Assembly (NCBI GenBank): GCA_020073145.1
Contig: JAIQFS010000003.1
Coordinates: forward strand, 62,001-126,000
Length of the DNA: 64,000 bases
From: Terriglobia bacterium
GTDB taxonomy: Bacteria; Acidobacteriota; Terriglobia; Bryobacterales; Bryobacteraceae
Reading direction: 5' to 3'
A program made the position numbers and the translations under genes. This document shows, piece by piece, positions 11,268-19,853 of this stretch. The first letter of the stretch is position 1, and every line of letters begins with the position of its first letter. Below the pieces are notes generated by a model. It was not told the DNA's origin, searched no databases, and worked only from the letters and a program-made list of their open reading frames with translations.

Positions 11268-12256
11268 TCGCTTCAGCCTCCGCTGCTCTCGCCTCGGCCT
11301 TCGCCGGGCCCGGATCCTCCCGCCTGACGGTTTCCAAGAAAGGAGGCCGCTATCGCACCGTGCAGGAAGCCATCGATGCCGTCCCGCGCGGCAATCAGAG
11401 CCCCTGCACCATCGAGGTCCGGAAGGGCGTGTACACCGAACGTCTGACCGTGCCCCGTGACAAGCGCTTCATCCGCCTGGTCGGCGAGGACCCACAGAAC
11501 ACGGTCATCACCTACAACCTGAGCACCGCCACCACCGCCGAAACCCGCTATACGGCGAGCGCGTACGTCTTCGCCGACGATTTCCAGGCTGAGAACGTCT
11601 CCTTCGAAAACACCTACGGCGTCGGTTCGCAGGCCGTCGCGCTCTTCGTGGGCGCGGACCGCGCAGTGTTCCGGCGCTGCCGCTTTTTGGGATGGCAGGA
11701 CACGTTGTATGTCAACGGGCCCGCGTGCCATTTCGTGCCTCAGCCCCTGGCTGCCACCGACGCCAATCACTGCGCGGCCGGCCGCCACTTCTTCGACCAG
11801 TGCTACATCGAAGGACACGTTGACTTCATCTTCGGCGATGCCGCCGCCGTCTTCCGCGATTGCCGCATTCACAGCAAGGGCGCGGGATATGTGACCGCCC
11901 AATCCAAGACGTATCCCGAGCAAACCAGCGGCTTCGTCTTTGACCGGTGCCGCCTGACGGGCGAAAACACGTGCGCGGGCGTTTACCTCGGACGCCCCTG
12001 GCGGGCCTATTCCCAGGTGGTGTACCGCAATTGCTGGCTGGGCGCACACATCCGTCCGCCGGGCTGGAGCGTGTGGAATGATAACCACAACCACGAGACC
12101 TCGTTCTATGCCGAGTTCCAGTCCGAAGGCCCCGGCGCCAATCCCGCCGCGCGCGTTCCGTGGTCGCATCAACTCACCGCGGAGCAGGCGGCGGGCTTCA
12201 CGCTGCCGGATTTCTTAAAGGGAGCTGACAGCTGGAACCCCGGGGATTCGAAGTGA
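11240..12256 (+). CDS. Secreted pectinesterase (carbohydrate esterase family 8-like)
   Basis: The 338-aa protein would remove methyl esters from pectin. The N-terminus MPAVSRRAVIASASAALASA has a twin-Arg and hydrophobic segment, so export by Tat or Sec is likely. Family motifs are GWQDTLY near 152 (the QD of the active site), HVDFIFGDA near 193 (catalytic Asp) and LGRPWR near 250 (substrate Arg). The much longer upstream open frame (to 10976) lies inside uxaE and has no pectinesterase similarity, so ATG 11240 is the start. It overlaps uxaE by 28 nt and the next gene by 4 nt. Confidence 0.9.
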   Translation: MPAVSRRAVIASASAALASAFAGPGSSRLTVSKKGGRYRTVQEAIDAVPRGNQSPCTIEVRKGVYTERLTVPRDKRFIRLVGEDPQNTVITYNLSTATTAETRYTASAYVFADDFQAENVSFENTYGVGSQAVALFVGADRAVFRRCRFLGWQDTLYVNGPACHFVPQPLAATDANHCAAGRHFFDQCYIEGHVDFIFGDAAAVFRDCRIHSKGAGYVTAQSKTYPEQTSGFVFDRCRLTGENTCAGVYLGRPWRAYSQVVYRNCWLGAHIRPPGWSVWNDNHNHETSFYAEFQSEGPGANPAARVPWSHQLTAEQAAGFTLPDFLKGADSWNPGDSK

Positions 12257-13518
12257 AACTCCTGGTCCTCCTCCTCGGTTTCGGGGCCACGGCTCTGCGC
12301 GCACAGGATACGAGGACAGTCACCGAACCCGTCATCCCGCCGAGTTGTGCGGTGTTGCCGGCCCGCCTCTCCGTCATCGATGAAACCCAGCCCGATACCC
12401 GGCGCATCCAGCAGGCTCTGGACACCTGTGCGCCGGGCCGGGCTGTGGAACTGAACGCCGACGGCCCGCGATCGGCCTTTCTCTCCGGCCCGCTCGACCT
12501 GCGTGCGGGCGTCACGCTTCACATCGGAGCGGGAGTCACCTTGTTCGGATCGCGGGATCCGCGCGACTATGATGTTTCGCCCGGCCGCTGCGGCACCATC
12601 GACCAGAGCGGCCACGGCTGCCGCGCCCTGATCAATGGCGACCACGTGGCCGGCGCGGGCGTCCAGGGAGAAGGCACGATCGACGGCCGCGGTGGCGCCA
12701 AACTGCTCGGTCAAGACGTCACTTGGTGGGATCTGGCCGAAAAAGCGCGCGCCGGAGGCTTCCAGAACTGCCCCCGCCTGATCGTTCTCTCCCATGCCGA
12801 CAACTTCACGCTCTACCGCATCACCTTGAAAAACGCCGCCAATTTTCACGTGTACTATGGCAATGGCGACGGATTCACAGCCTGGGGAGTCGTCATCAAC
12901 ACGCCCAAGAACGCGCGCAATACCGACGGCATCGACCCCGGCGCATCCACCAACGTCACCATCACCCGCTCCTTCATTCACACCGGCGATGACAACGTCG
13001 CCATCAAGGCGGGCGGCCCAACCTCACACATCACGATCGCGCACAACCACTTCTACGCCGGCCACGGCATGTCCATCGGCAGCGAGACCTATGCGGGCGC
13101 CGAGGCTATCCGCGTGACGGACCTTTCCATCGACGGCGCCGACAACGGCATCCGCATCAAGTCGAACATCACGCGCGGCGGCCCGGTGCGCGATGTGGTC
13201 TACGATGACGTTTGCATCCGGAACACCAAAAACCCGATCTTGATGGATACGCATTACACCGCCTCCACCGGCCCGGACCGCGACAAGATCCCCGAGTTCA
13301 CCGGCATCGTCCTGCGCAACGTCCGCATCCAGGACGGGGGCAAGATCACGCTCGATGGCTATGACGATCGCCATCGGCTCGGCATTGTCTTCGACAACCT
13401 GCGCCTGGATATGCCCGACGCCGTCAAGTGGTTCGTCGCATACGCCGATGTGCACCAAAGCCGCCCCGGAACTCCCAACTCCTGCTTCGACAAATTCGTC
13501 CCGATGCCGGCTCGGTAG
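12253..13518 (+). CDS. Secreted polygalacturonase, glycoside hydrolase family 28
   Basis: The 421-aa protein has a signal peptide ([18 protein letters not shown]) and a right-handed beta-helix. All GH28 signatures are visible: NTDGID near 222, GDDNVAIK near 244 (catalytic Asp pair), GHGMSIGS near 270 and RIKSN near 299. It would hydrolyse de-esterified polygalacturonan, completing the work of the preceding pectinesterase. The start is GTG in a GTGA overlap with the pectinesterase stop, suggesting translational coupling. Endo or exo action cannot be decided from sequence. Confidence 0.93.
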   Translation: MKLLVLLLGFGATALRAQDTRTVTEPVIPPSCAVLPARLSVIDETQPDTRRIQQALDTCAPGRAVELNADGPRSAFLSGPLDLRAGVTLHIGAGVTLFGSRDPRDYDVSPGRCGTIDQSGHGCRALINGDHVAGAGVQGEGTIDGRGGAKLLGQDVTWWDLAEKARAGGFQNCPRLIVLSHADNFTLYRITLKNAANFHVYYGNGDGFTAWGVVINTPKNARNTDGIDPGASTNVTITRSFIHTGDDNVAIKAGGPTSHITIAHNHFYAGHGMSIGSETYAGAEAIRVTDLSIDGADNGIRIKSNITRGGPVRDVVYDDVCIRNTKNPILMDTHYTASTGPDRDKIPEFTGIVLRNVRIQDGGKITLDGYDDRHRLGIVFDNLRLDMPDAVKWFVAYADVHQSRPGTPNSCFDKFVPMPAR

Positions 13519-13521
13519 TAA

Positions 13522-13571
13522 CACAAGGCTCCAGCCTTGTGCAGGCCAGTCGGCAATGCCGGCTCCCCCGG
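13522..13571. repeat. Dispersed intergenic hairpin repeat, copy A
   Basis: Immediately after the polygalacturonase stop, CACAAGGCT (13522-13530), a CC loop and AGCCTTGTG (13533-13541) form a 9-bp stem. From 13527 the sequence matches 23052-23096 closely: a GGCTCC start, the shared block GCCTTGTGC, CGGCA, then GGCTCC and CCGG. It may also act as the operon terminator, though no T-tract follows. Confidence 0.6.
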
Positions 13572-13617
13572 TCGAGTTAGCGACTTCGCCGGGGCCAGGC
13601 CCTTTCGCCAGCCGCGA

Positions 13618-13633
13618 TATAATCGCAACTACG
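13618..13633 (+). promoter_or_regulatory. -10 box of the nitrile hydratase operon
   Basis: A perfect TATAAT at 13618-13623 lies 10 nt before ATG 13634. No good -35 box is seen 17 nt upstream. Transcription would start only a few bases before the ATG, so the mRNA would be leaderless or nearly so. Confidence 0.6.
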
Positions 13634-14245
13634 ATGGCCGAGCACGACCACGACCACGCTCACCAGGCGGTTCCCTCCGACCTCACACTCCGGGTGAAAG
13701 CGCTCGAATCACTGCTCGTCGAAAAAGGGCTGGTGGATCCCGCGGCGCTCGATGCCTTAATCGAGACATATGAACACAAGGTCGGCCCGCGCAATGGCGC
13801 GCGCGTGGTGGCCCGAGCCTGGGTGGATCCCACCTTCAAACAGCGGCTGCTGGCCGAGGGCGGCTCCGCCATCCGGGAATTGGGCTACGGCGGCGCTCAG
13901 GGTGAGAACCTGGTAGTCGTCGAGAACACGCCCGGCGTCCACAACCTGGTGGTCTGCACGCTGTGTTCCTGCTATCCCTGGTCGGTCCTCGGCCTGCCGC
14001 CGGTCTGGTACAAGTCGGCGCCCTACCGCTCGCGTGCCGTGATTGACCCGCGCGGCGTGCTGCGCGAGTTCGGGCTCGATCTGCCGGAGAGCGTCGAAGT
14101 GCGGGTTTGGGACAGCACCGCCGAGCTGCGCTACCTGGTGCTGCCCGAACGGCCTGGCGGGACGGAAAACCTGGATGAGGAAGCGCTCGCCGCCCTCGTC
14201 ACCCGCGATGCCATGGTCGGCGTTGCCAAGGTCACGGCGTCATGA
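13634..14245 (+). CDS. Nitrile hydratase alpha subunit, cobalt type
   Basis: The 203-aa protein carries the metal-claw motif [10 protein letters not shown] near residue 107. The three Cys and Ser bind the metal after oxidation, and Thr at the second position is the cobalt-type form (Ser in iron types). The N-terminal His/Asp-rich stretch [11 protein letters not shown] may help metal handling. Nitrile hydratase turns nitriles into amides in the cytoplasm. The frame is open back to 13355, but that part overlaps the polygalacturonase; ATG 13634 has a TATAAT just upstream. It overlaps the beta gene by ATGA. Thiocyanate hydrolase gamma shares the motif but is less likely given the two-subunit layout. 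Confidence 0.92.
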   Translation: MAEHDHDHAHQAVPSDLTLRVKALESLLVEKGLVDPAALDALIETYEHKVGPRNGARVVARAWVDPTFKQRLLAEGGSAIRELGYGGAQGENLVVVENTPGVHNLVVCTLCSCYPWSVLGLPPVWYKSAPYRSRAVIDPRGVLREFGLDLPESVEVRVWDSTAELRYLVLPERPGGTENLDEEALAALVTRDAMVGVAKVTAS

Positions 14246-14901
14246 ACGGCGTTCATGACATGGGCGGCATGCACGGCATGGGCCTCATTGAGCACGAAAG
14301 CAACGAGCCCGTCTTCTACGCCCGATGGGAGGCGCGGACGTTTGCGATGAATTGCCTCATGGGAGCGTGGCGGAAATGGAACCTCGACGCCTCCCGCCAT
14401 GGGATCGAGCGGATTCCGGCCGCCGAGTACCTGCGGATGAGCTACTACGAGAAATGGCTCACCCGGCTGGAAGGGCTGGTGGTGGAAAGCGGCCTCGTCA
14501 CGCCGGCGGAACTGACGAGCGGCCGGCCGCTGCCCGGCTCGGCCCGGGCAATCCCTCCGGTTGGTGCGGAGCAGGTGGCGACGACACTCGGCCGGGGCGT
14601 TTCCCCGCGGCGCGATGTGACGGTGGCCGCCAAATTTCAAATGGGCCAACGAGTTCGCGCCCGCAATGCGAATCCCACCGGCCACACGCGCCTCCCGCGG
14701 TACGCACGCGGCAAAGTCGGCACCGTGGATCGCGATCACGGAGTCTTTCTGTTCCCGGACACCAATGCGCATTTCCTGGGCGAGAAGCCGCAGCACGTTT
14801 ATTCGGTGCGTTTCACAGCGCGAGAACTCTGGGGCAGCCAGGCCTCGCCGCGCGATTCGGTATACATCGATATGTGGGATGACTATCTTGAGCCAGCCTG
14901 A
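14242..14901 (+). CDS. Nitrile hydratase beta subunit
   Basis: The 219-aa protein begins [14 protein letters not shown], the typical beta-subunit N-terminus. A helical region follows ([22 protein letters not shown]), then a C-terminal SH3-like barrel ([11 protein letters not shown] near 135, through [12 protein letters not shown]). It pairs with the alpha subunit around the metal centre. The ATGA overlap with alpha implies coupled translation, and its end overlaps the activator gene by 23 nt. The order alpha-beta-activator differs from the beta-alpha-p14K order of classic cobalt enzymes. Confidence 0.92.
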   Translation: MNGVHDMGGMHGMGLIEHESNEPVFYARWEARTFAMNCLMGAWRKWNLDASRHGIERIPAAEYLRMSYYEKWLTRLEGLVVESGLVTPAELTSGRPLPGSARAIPPVGAEQVATTLGRGVSPRRDVTVAAKFQMGQRVRARNANPTGHTRLPRYARGKVGTVDRDHGVFLFPDTNAHFLGEKPQHVYSVRFTARELWGSQASPRDSVYIDMWDDYLEPA

Positions 14902-15238
14902 TCTCACCGCCCTGCCGCGATTGCCGCGCGATCCTGGCGGGCCAGTGTTTGCCGAACCCTGGCAGGCCCAAGCCTTCGCGCTCGCGGTGAAGCTCTCCGA
15001 GCAGGGCCATTTCACGTGGAAAGAGTGGGCCGCCGCGCTGGCCGAGGAACTCGCGGCCGCGGCCCGCCGCGGCGAGCCGGACGATGGCTTCCGCTACTAC
15101 GACCATTGGCTGGCGGCGCTCGAGCGGCTAGTCGCAGCCAAAGGCCTGGCCGAACCGGCCGCGCTGGCCGCGCGCAAAGAAGCGTGGGCCGACGCCTACC
15201 ACCACACTCCCCACGGCAAACCCGTTGCGCTGAAATAG
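14879..15238 (+). CDS. Nitrile hydratase activator/accessory protein (p14K-like)
   Basis: The 119-aa protein resembles the N-terminal half of nitrile hydratase beta subunits: FAEPWQAQAFALAVKLSEQGHFTWKEWAAAL, then YYDHWLAALERLVAAKGL. Such small beta-like proteins insert cobalt by subunit swapping in Co-type enzymes. The longer frame from 14666 lies inside the beta gene, so ATG 14879 is used; it overlaps the end of beta by 23 nt. Confidence 0.85.
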   Translation: MTILSQPDLTALPRLPRDPGGPVFAEPWQAQAFALAVKLSEQGHFTWKEWAAALAEELAAAARRGEPDDGFRYYDHWLAALERLVAAKGLAEPAALAARKEAWADAYHHTPHGKPVALK

Positions 15239-15249
15239 AGCCGCTGCCA

Positions 15250-15284
15250 TTGTCCGCTGCCGGGATGGGCGCTACAATCCTGGC
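15250..15284 (+). promoter_or_regulatory. Promoter of the aminotransferase gene, probably leaderless
   Basis: TTGTCC (15250-15255), a 17-nt spacer and TACAAT (15273-15278) form a good promoter. The TTG start at 15285 lies 6 nt after the -10 box, where transcription itself should begin. Confidence 0.65.
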
Positions 15285-16445
15285 TTGCCAATAGCCCGGA
15301 CCATTGCCGCCCAACTCGAAAACGCGTCGTGGATCCGGCGCATGTTCGAGATCGGGATCCAGCTTCGCAAGGAACGCGGCCCCGAAAACGTATTCGATTT
15401 CTCCATTGGTAACCCGGACGTCGAGCCGCCCGAGCCCGTGATCGCCGCGCTGCGCCGCGTGGTGGCGGAGAACCGCCCTCGCAGCCACGGCTACATGCCC
15501 AACGCTGGTTTCCCCGAAGTCCGCGCCGTCATCGCGCAGCGCGTGGCCGCGCGCTCCGGCATTCCGTTTACCGCCGATGACGTGCTCATGACCACCGGCG
15601 CGGCCGGCGCCATTAACATCGTCCTCAAATCGATCCTCGATCCGGGGGATGAAGTCATCCTCCTCAATCCTTACTTTCCCGAATACCGTTTCTACGTGGA
15701 GAACCACGGCGGCCGCGTGATCGCGGTGGAAACCAGCAACAAATTTCAGCCTGACGTGGCGCGCATCGCCGCCGCCATCGGCCCGCGCACCAAGGCCCTG
15801 ATTCTGAATTCGCCCAACAATCCAACGGGAGCTGTTTACGATGCCGGCGTGCTGCGCGAGTTGAACGCCGTCATCCGCGAACCGGTGCTGGTCATTAGCG
15901 ACGAGCCCTACCGCCCGCTGGTGTACGACGGCCTAAAACCACCGGAGACCCTCAACCTCATCCAGCGATCCGTGCTGGCCTGGTCCTGGTCGAAGGCTAT
16001 GGCGATCGCCGGCGAGCGCATCGGTTACCTGGCTATCCCTCCGCGCCTCTCCGAAGCCGCCGCGCTGCGCAACGCCTGCACGTTCGCCATCCGGATTCTC
16101 GGCTACATCAACGCCACCGCCCTTTGGCAGTTGGTGGTGGCGCTGGTTCCCGACGCCACCGTCGACGTGGCCGGGTATCAAGCCAAACGCGATTTCCTGT
16201 GCGACGCCCTCAACTCCATGGGGTACGAGGCGCCGCGGCCCCAAGGCTCGTTTTACGTGTTTCCCAAGACGCCCATTCCCGACGACCTGGGCTTCATTCG
16301 CCTGCTGCAGGAGGAAGGCATCCTGGCCGTTCCCGGCGCCGGCTTCGGACGCAGCGGCTACATGCGTCTCTCGCTCACCATCCCGCAACACGATCTCGAG
16401 CGCGCGCTGCCCGGCTTCCAACGCGCCCTTCGCCAAGTACGCTAG
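15285..16445 (+). CDS. PLP-dependent aminotransferase, class I/II
   Basis: The 386-aa fold-type I aminotransferase would act in the cytoplasm. Motifs are NSPNNPTG near 175 (cofactor binding), SDEPYRPLVYDG (Asp and Tyr over the ring) and SWSKAMAIAGERIGY, with the Schiff-base Lys near 237. The substrate amino acid cannot be assigned. The start is TTG, 6 nt after a TACAAT box, with no Shine-Dalgarno sequence. Its stop overlaps that of the convergent VWFA gene in CTAG (16442-16445). Confidence 0.9.
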   Translation: MPIARTIAAQLENASWIRRMFEIGIQLRKERGPENVFDFSIGNPDVEPPEPVIAALRRVVAENRPRSHGYMPNAGFPEVRAVIAQRVAARSGIPFTADDVLMTTGAAGAINIVLKSILDPGDEVILLNPYFPEYRFYVENHGGRVIAVETSNKFQPDVARIAAAIGPRTKALILNSPNNPTGAVYDAGVLRELNAVIREPVLVISDEPYRPLVYDGLKPPETLNLIQRSVLAWSWSKAMAIAGERIGYLAIPPRLSEAAALRNACTFAIRILGYINATALWQLVVALVPDATVDVAGYQAKRDFLCDALNSMGYEAPRPQGSFYVFPKTPIPDDLGFIRLLQEEGILAVPGAGFGRSGYMRLSLTIPQHDLERALPGFQRALRQVR

Positions 16446-17473
16446 TTCGTTTTCGATTGCGCGTCGCCGGCCGGATCCGTCCAGTACACACGCCGCGAGC
16501 GAATGCGCAGATCGGCCCGGCTGGGTACTGAAACCTCGATCTCGTGCATCCCCGACGGTTCTCCGCGCTGCGGGAAGCTCAGAAGGTACTGGCTATGAAC
16601 TTCCACTCCCAGCTTCTCGATGGCGCTCTCAATCCCGCGTTCCTTCAAAAACGGGTAATCCGAGCCTCCCGTAGCCTGCGTGAGCGCTTGGACCGTGTTG
16701 GTTTTGCCCATCCGGGCCAGCTCCGAGAGGATCGCCAGGAAGTTCACGGAAGGCGGCGGATTGGGCGCCTCGGTAGGGTCATTCGGGAACTCAGGCGGAG
16801 CAGACAGGTCCGTCTGATCTTTCGGTTTCGCAATCAAGCTGGTCGCATACGCCGAGTAGTGCGCCGCAAAGACCTCGATCCCCTCGCGCCCCACGGCTTC
16901 CAGAGCCTGCGAAACCTTGGTCTCACTGCCCCGGTCCCGGCTTTCGGAAATCAGCAGGAGGATCTTGCGGCCGAGCCGCTGTTCCAGATGACCCGCCGCC
17001 AACGCAACCGCATCCAGCATCCGCGCGTCCTGCATGGCCAACCCGGCTCTTACGCTGTTCATCGCAGACCGGATCTTGTCGTCGTCCGAAGTGAAGTCCT
17101 GTACCCACTGAATTCGGCTATTGAACGTCGCCACTGCTACCTGGCCGTGCTGGCCGGTCACCAAAGGCTGAATCATGCCGCCGATCCGGTGAATCTTCGC
17201 GAGCGCCGGCGTGGAAATCTTCGAAGTCTGAATGACAATCGCCAGCGAAATCGGGGCTGACGACGTCGAAAAGTCATCCAAGGTGACTTCCTGCCGGACG
17301 CCATTGTCCAGCACCAGGAAATCTCCAGCGGCCAAGCCGTCCACATTCCGGCCGTCCTTGCCAGCAACTGTGACGGGCACCTGCACCACTTTGGTCTGCA
17401 CGTGGAATTGGCTGTCCTGTGCGGCAACGCTTCCCAGCGAGCCAATAAGGCAAATGGCAACCCGGCGCAGCAT
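16442..17473 (-). CDS. VWFA-related secreted protein, acidobacterial type
   Basis: The 343-aa protein starts at MLRRVAICLIGSLGSVAAQ, a signal peptide; the frame runs back to 17575 but that part lacks features. An N-terminal segment typical of the TIGR03436 family (QTKVVQVPVTVAGKDGRNVDGLAAGDFLVLDNG) precedes a VWFA-like domain. The metal site looks lost: where active VWA domains have DxSxS, this one reads VIQTSKIS. The family is abundant in Acidobacteriota with no proven role. The gene is convergent with the aminotransferase, their stops overlapping, and divergent from the gene at 17569. Confidence 0.8.
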   Translation of the reverse strand: MLRRVAICLIGSLGSVAAQDSQFHVQTKVVQVPVTVAGKDGRNVDGLAAGDFLVLDNGVRQEVTLDDFSTSSAPISLAIVIQTSKISTPALAKIHRIGGMIQPLVTGQHGQVAVATFNSRIQWVQDFTSDDDKIRSAMNSVRAGLAMQDARMLDAVALAAGHLEQRLGRKILLLISESRDRGSETKVSQALEAVGREGIEVFAAHYSAYATSLIAKPKDQTDLSAPPEFPNDPTEAPNPPPSVNFLAILSELARMGKTNTVQALTQATGGSDYPFLKERGIESAIEKLGVEVHSQYLLSFPQRGEPSGMHEIEVSVPSRADLRIRSRRVYWTDPAGDAQSKTN

Positions 17474-17568
17474 CGTACGATCCCTACCTATCATCCCGCA
17501 ACGCGATTTCCAGCGCTCGCTCGCCGGCATCGAACGGCCGCTCCGTAAAATACGGTAACCTGAGCGCA

Positions 17569-18183
17569 ATGGCACGCGACCCGTTCACCCCCGCCGAGCG
17601 CGCCGTGTTCCGCCGCCTCCGCACCCCCGAGAAAATCCAGTTTTTTCTGGACCACGATATCGGCTACAACAAAGAACCCAATGGCGTCACGTGCTACTCG
17701 CCGCGCCTGGTTCTGCGCAAGCGCGTGGCTCACTGCATGGAAGGCGCCCTGTTCGGGGCCGCGGCGTTGCGCATGCTCGGGTTTCCGCCGCTCCTGCTCG
17801 ATTTTGAAGCCGTTCGCGACGACGATCACGTCCTCGCCATCTTTCGAGTCCACGGCTGTTGGGGCGCCGTCGCCAAGTCCAACTATTCCGGCCTGCGCTA
17901 CCGCGAGCCCGTCTATCGCACGCTGCGCGAGTTGGCGATGTCGTACTTCGAACACTATTTCAACCTGGGCCGGGAGAAAACCCTGCGCAACTACTCGCGC
18001 CCCGTGAACTTAAAGCGATTCGACTCGATCCATTGGATGACGGCGGAAGAAGATGTCTGGGCCATTCCCGAATACCTCTGCACCATCGCCCACACTCCGC
18101 TGCTCCAGGCACGCTCGGTGAAGCGGCTGGGCCGGGTGGACCACCGCCTCTTTCATGCCGGCAAGTTCGGGCGAGTGGAGTAA
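17569..18183 (+). CDS. Conserved hypothetical protein with transglutaminase-like features
   Basis: The 204-aa cytoplasmic protein has no signal peptide. HCMEGALFGAAALRMLG (Cys near 60), DDDHVLAIFRV (His near 86) and a later KSNYSGLRY recall the Cys-His-Asp/Asn order of transglutaminase-like cysteine enzymes, with Cys at the start of a helix and His on a strand. Activity is unproven. ATG 17569 lacks a clear Shine-Dalgarno sequence; AT-rich TAAAAT (17546-17551) may be a -10 box. It is divergent from the VWFA gene with overlapping upstream regions. Confidence 0.6.
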   Translation: MARDPFTPAERAVFRRLRTPEKIQFFLDHDIGYNKEPNGVTCYSPRLVLRKRVAHCMEGALFGAAALRMLGFPPLLLDFEAVRDDDHVLAIFRVHGCWGAVAKSNYSGLRYREPVYRTLRELAMSYFEHYFNLGREKTLRNYSRPVNLKRFDSIHWMTAEEDVWAIPEYLCTIAHTPLLQARSVKRLGRVDHRLFHAGKFGRVE

Positions 18184-18262
18184 GGGCCACCGTGAGAACA
18201 TGGGCGCGGCGTCGCCTGGCCTTCCGTCAATTGGATAGACTGAACCAAAAGAGGAGCCCGGC

Positions 18263-19819
18263 ATGACGCGATTCTCAGGATTCTTGTGGCTGACCCTGGC
18301 GGCAGGTCCCCTGCTGGCCCAGACCGGACCGCCGAACCGATGTCCCACGGGCGCCCGGTTGAGCGACCCCGCCGCGAGTCCAGCCTGGAACGGTTGGGGC
18401 GTCGATGCCTCCAATGCGCGGTTCCAATCGGAGAAAGCGGCGCAGATGCCGGCCGCCGGCGTCGCTGGGTTGAAGCTGAAATGGGCCTTCGGATTCCCCC
18501 GCGTCAAATCCGTCATGGGCGCGCCGGTGGTTGCGGCCGGGCGCGTGTTTCTGGGCGTCGACACCGGCCAGGTCTACTCGCTCGACGCTGCCACCGGTTG
18601 CGTGTATTGGATTTTCCAAGCGGACGCCGGAGTGCGGAGCGCCGTCACCATTGAGCGCGCCGGCACGCGCTACGCCGCCTACTTCGGCGACCTGAAAGCG
18701 AATGCCTACGCGGTGGACGCCGCGACGGGAGATCGGCTTTGGAGGGTCCACGTCGAAGACCACCCGAGCGCGCGCATCACCGCCGCTCCCAAGGTTCTGG
18801 AGGGCCGAGTATATTTCCCCGTCGCTTCCGGAGAAGAGGGCGCCGGCGTTAATCCCAAATATGCTTGCTGCACGTTTCGCGGCAGCGTGGTGGCGCTGGA
18901 CGCCGCAAGCGGCAGCCAGATTTGGAAGACGTACACCATCGCCGACGAGCCCAAACCCGCGGGCAAGAACTCCAACGGCGTGGAGCGCTTCGCGCCGGCC
19001 GGAGGCGGGGTCTGGAATTCGCCGACGCTTGACCCGAAGCGCCACGCGCTGTACATCGGGACGGGTGATGCCTACACCGAGCCCGCGCCCAAAACCACCG
19101 ACGCCCTCATGGCCCTCGATCTCGAATCCGGCAAGATCCTGTGGGTAGTGCAGGATACCGAAAACGACGCCTGGCTGGCGGGTTGCGCGGGAGCGACGCG
19201 CCCCGAGAATTGCCCCAAAAATCTGGGGCCGGATCACGACTTCGGTGCTTCTCCGATCCTCAAGACGCTGCCCAACGGGAGCACCCTTCTGGTGGCGGGA
19301 CAGAAGAGCGGCAACGTCTGGGCCCACGATCCGGACCAGAAAGGCGCGGTCGTATGGCGCACAGCTTTGGTCGACAACACCAAGGAATTCGGCGGGAAAA
19401 TCGTCTGGGGTGGCGCCGCCGATGACCAAGCCGCGTATTTCGGGCTGGGCCCCGGGGGCATCGCCGCGGTCGACCTTCGCAACGGCGAGCGGAAATGGTT
19501 TACCGCGTTGCAGCCGGCGCCGGCGTTCGCCCAGCATCCCGGACAAGAAGGAGCGCTGTCGGCCATTCCCGGCGTGGTTTTCTCCGGCGGTTGGGACGGC
19601 GTGGTGCGTGCTCTCGCCGCCGGCGACGGCCGCGTACTCTGGGAGTTCAATACCGTGCAAGAGTTTCAAACCGTGAACGGCGTGGCGGCCAAAGGCGGCT
19701 CGATCAGCGTATCCGGCCCCACCGTCGCCGGCGGCACCCTGTTCGTCGGCTCGGGCTACGTCGGCGTGCGGAGCGGCATGTCCGGCAACGTGCTCCTGGC
19801 CTTCTCCGGGTCGCGGTGA
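18263..19819 (+). CDS. PQQ-type beta-propeller protein, PVA-dehydrogenase-like, without cytochrome domain
   Basis: The 518-aa protein has a signal peptide (FLWLTLAAGPLLAQ) and repeated quinoprotein blades such as VFLGVDTGQVYSLDAATG and GNVWAHDP. The start WNGWGVDASNARFQ resembles polyvinyl-alcohol dehydrogenase. Those enzymes usually carry a cytochrome c domain, but no CxxCH occurs here, so electron transfer would need a partner. It may oxidise an alcohol in the periplasm or be a structural propeller. GAGGAG precedes ATG 18263. Confidence 0.75.
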   Translation: MTRFSGFLWLTLAAGPLLAQTGPPNRCPTGARLSDPAASPAWNGWGVDASNARFQSEKAAQMPAAGVAGLKLKWAFGFPRVKSVMGAPVVAAGRVFLGVDTGQVYSLDAATGCVYWIFQADAGVRSAVTIERAGTRYAAYFGDLKANAYAVDAATGDRLWRVHVEDHPSARITAAPKVLEGRVYFPVASGEEGAGVNPKYACCTFRGSVVALDAASGSQIWKTYTIADEPKPAGKNSNGVERFAPAGGGVWNSPTLDPKRHALYIGTGDAYTEPAPKTTDALMALDLESGKILWVVQDTENDAWLAGCAGATRPENCPKNLGPDHDFGASPILKTLPNGSTLLVAGQKSGNVWAHDPDQKGAVVWRTALVDNTKEFGGKIVWGGAADDQAAYFGLGPGGIAAVDLRNGERKWFTALQPAPAFAQHPGQEGALSAIPGVVFSGGWDGVVRALAAGDGRVLWEFNTVQEFQTVNGVAAKGGSISVSGPTVAGGTLFVGSGYVGVRSGMSGNVLLAFSGSR

Positions 19820-19853
19820 GCCCGGGAGCCGGATGCTACGATAAGCGGCACGG

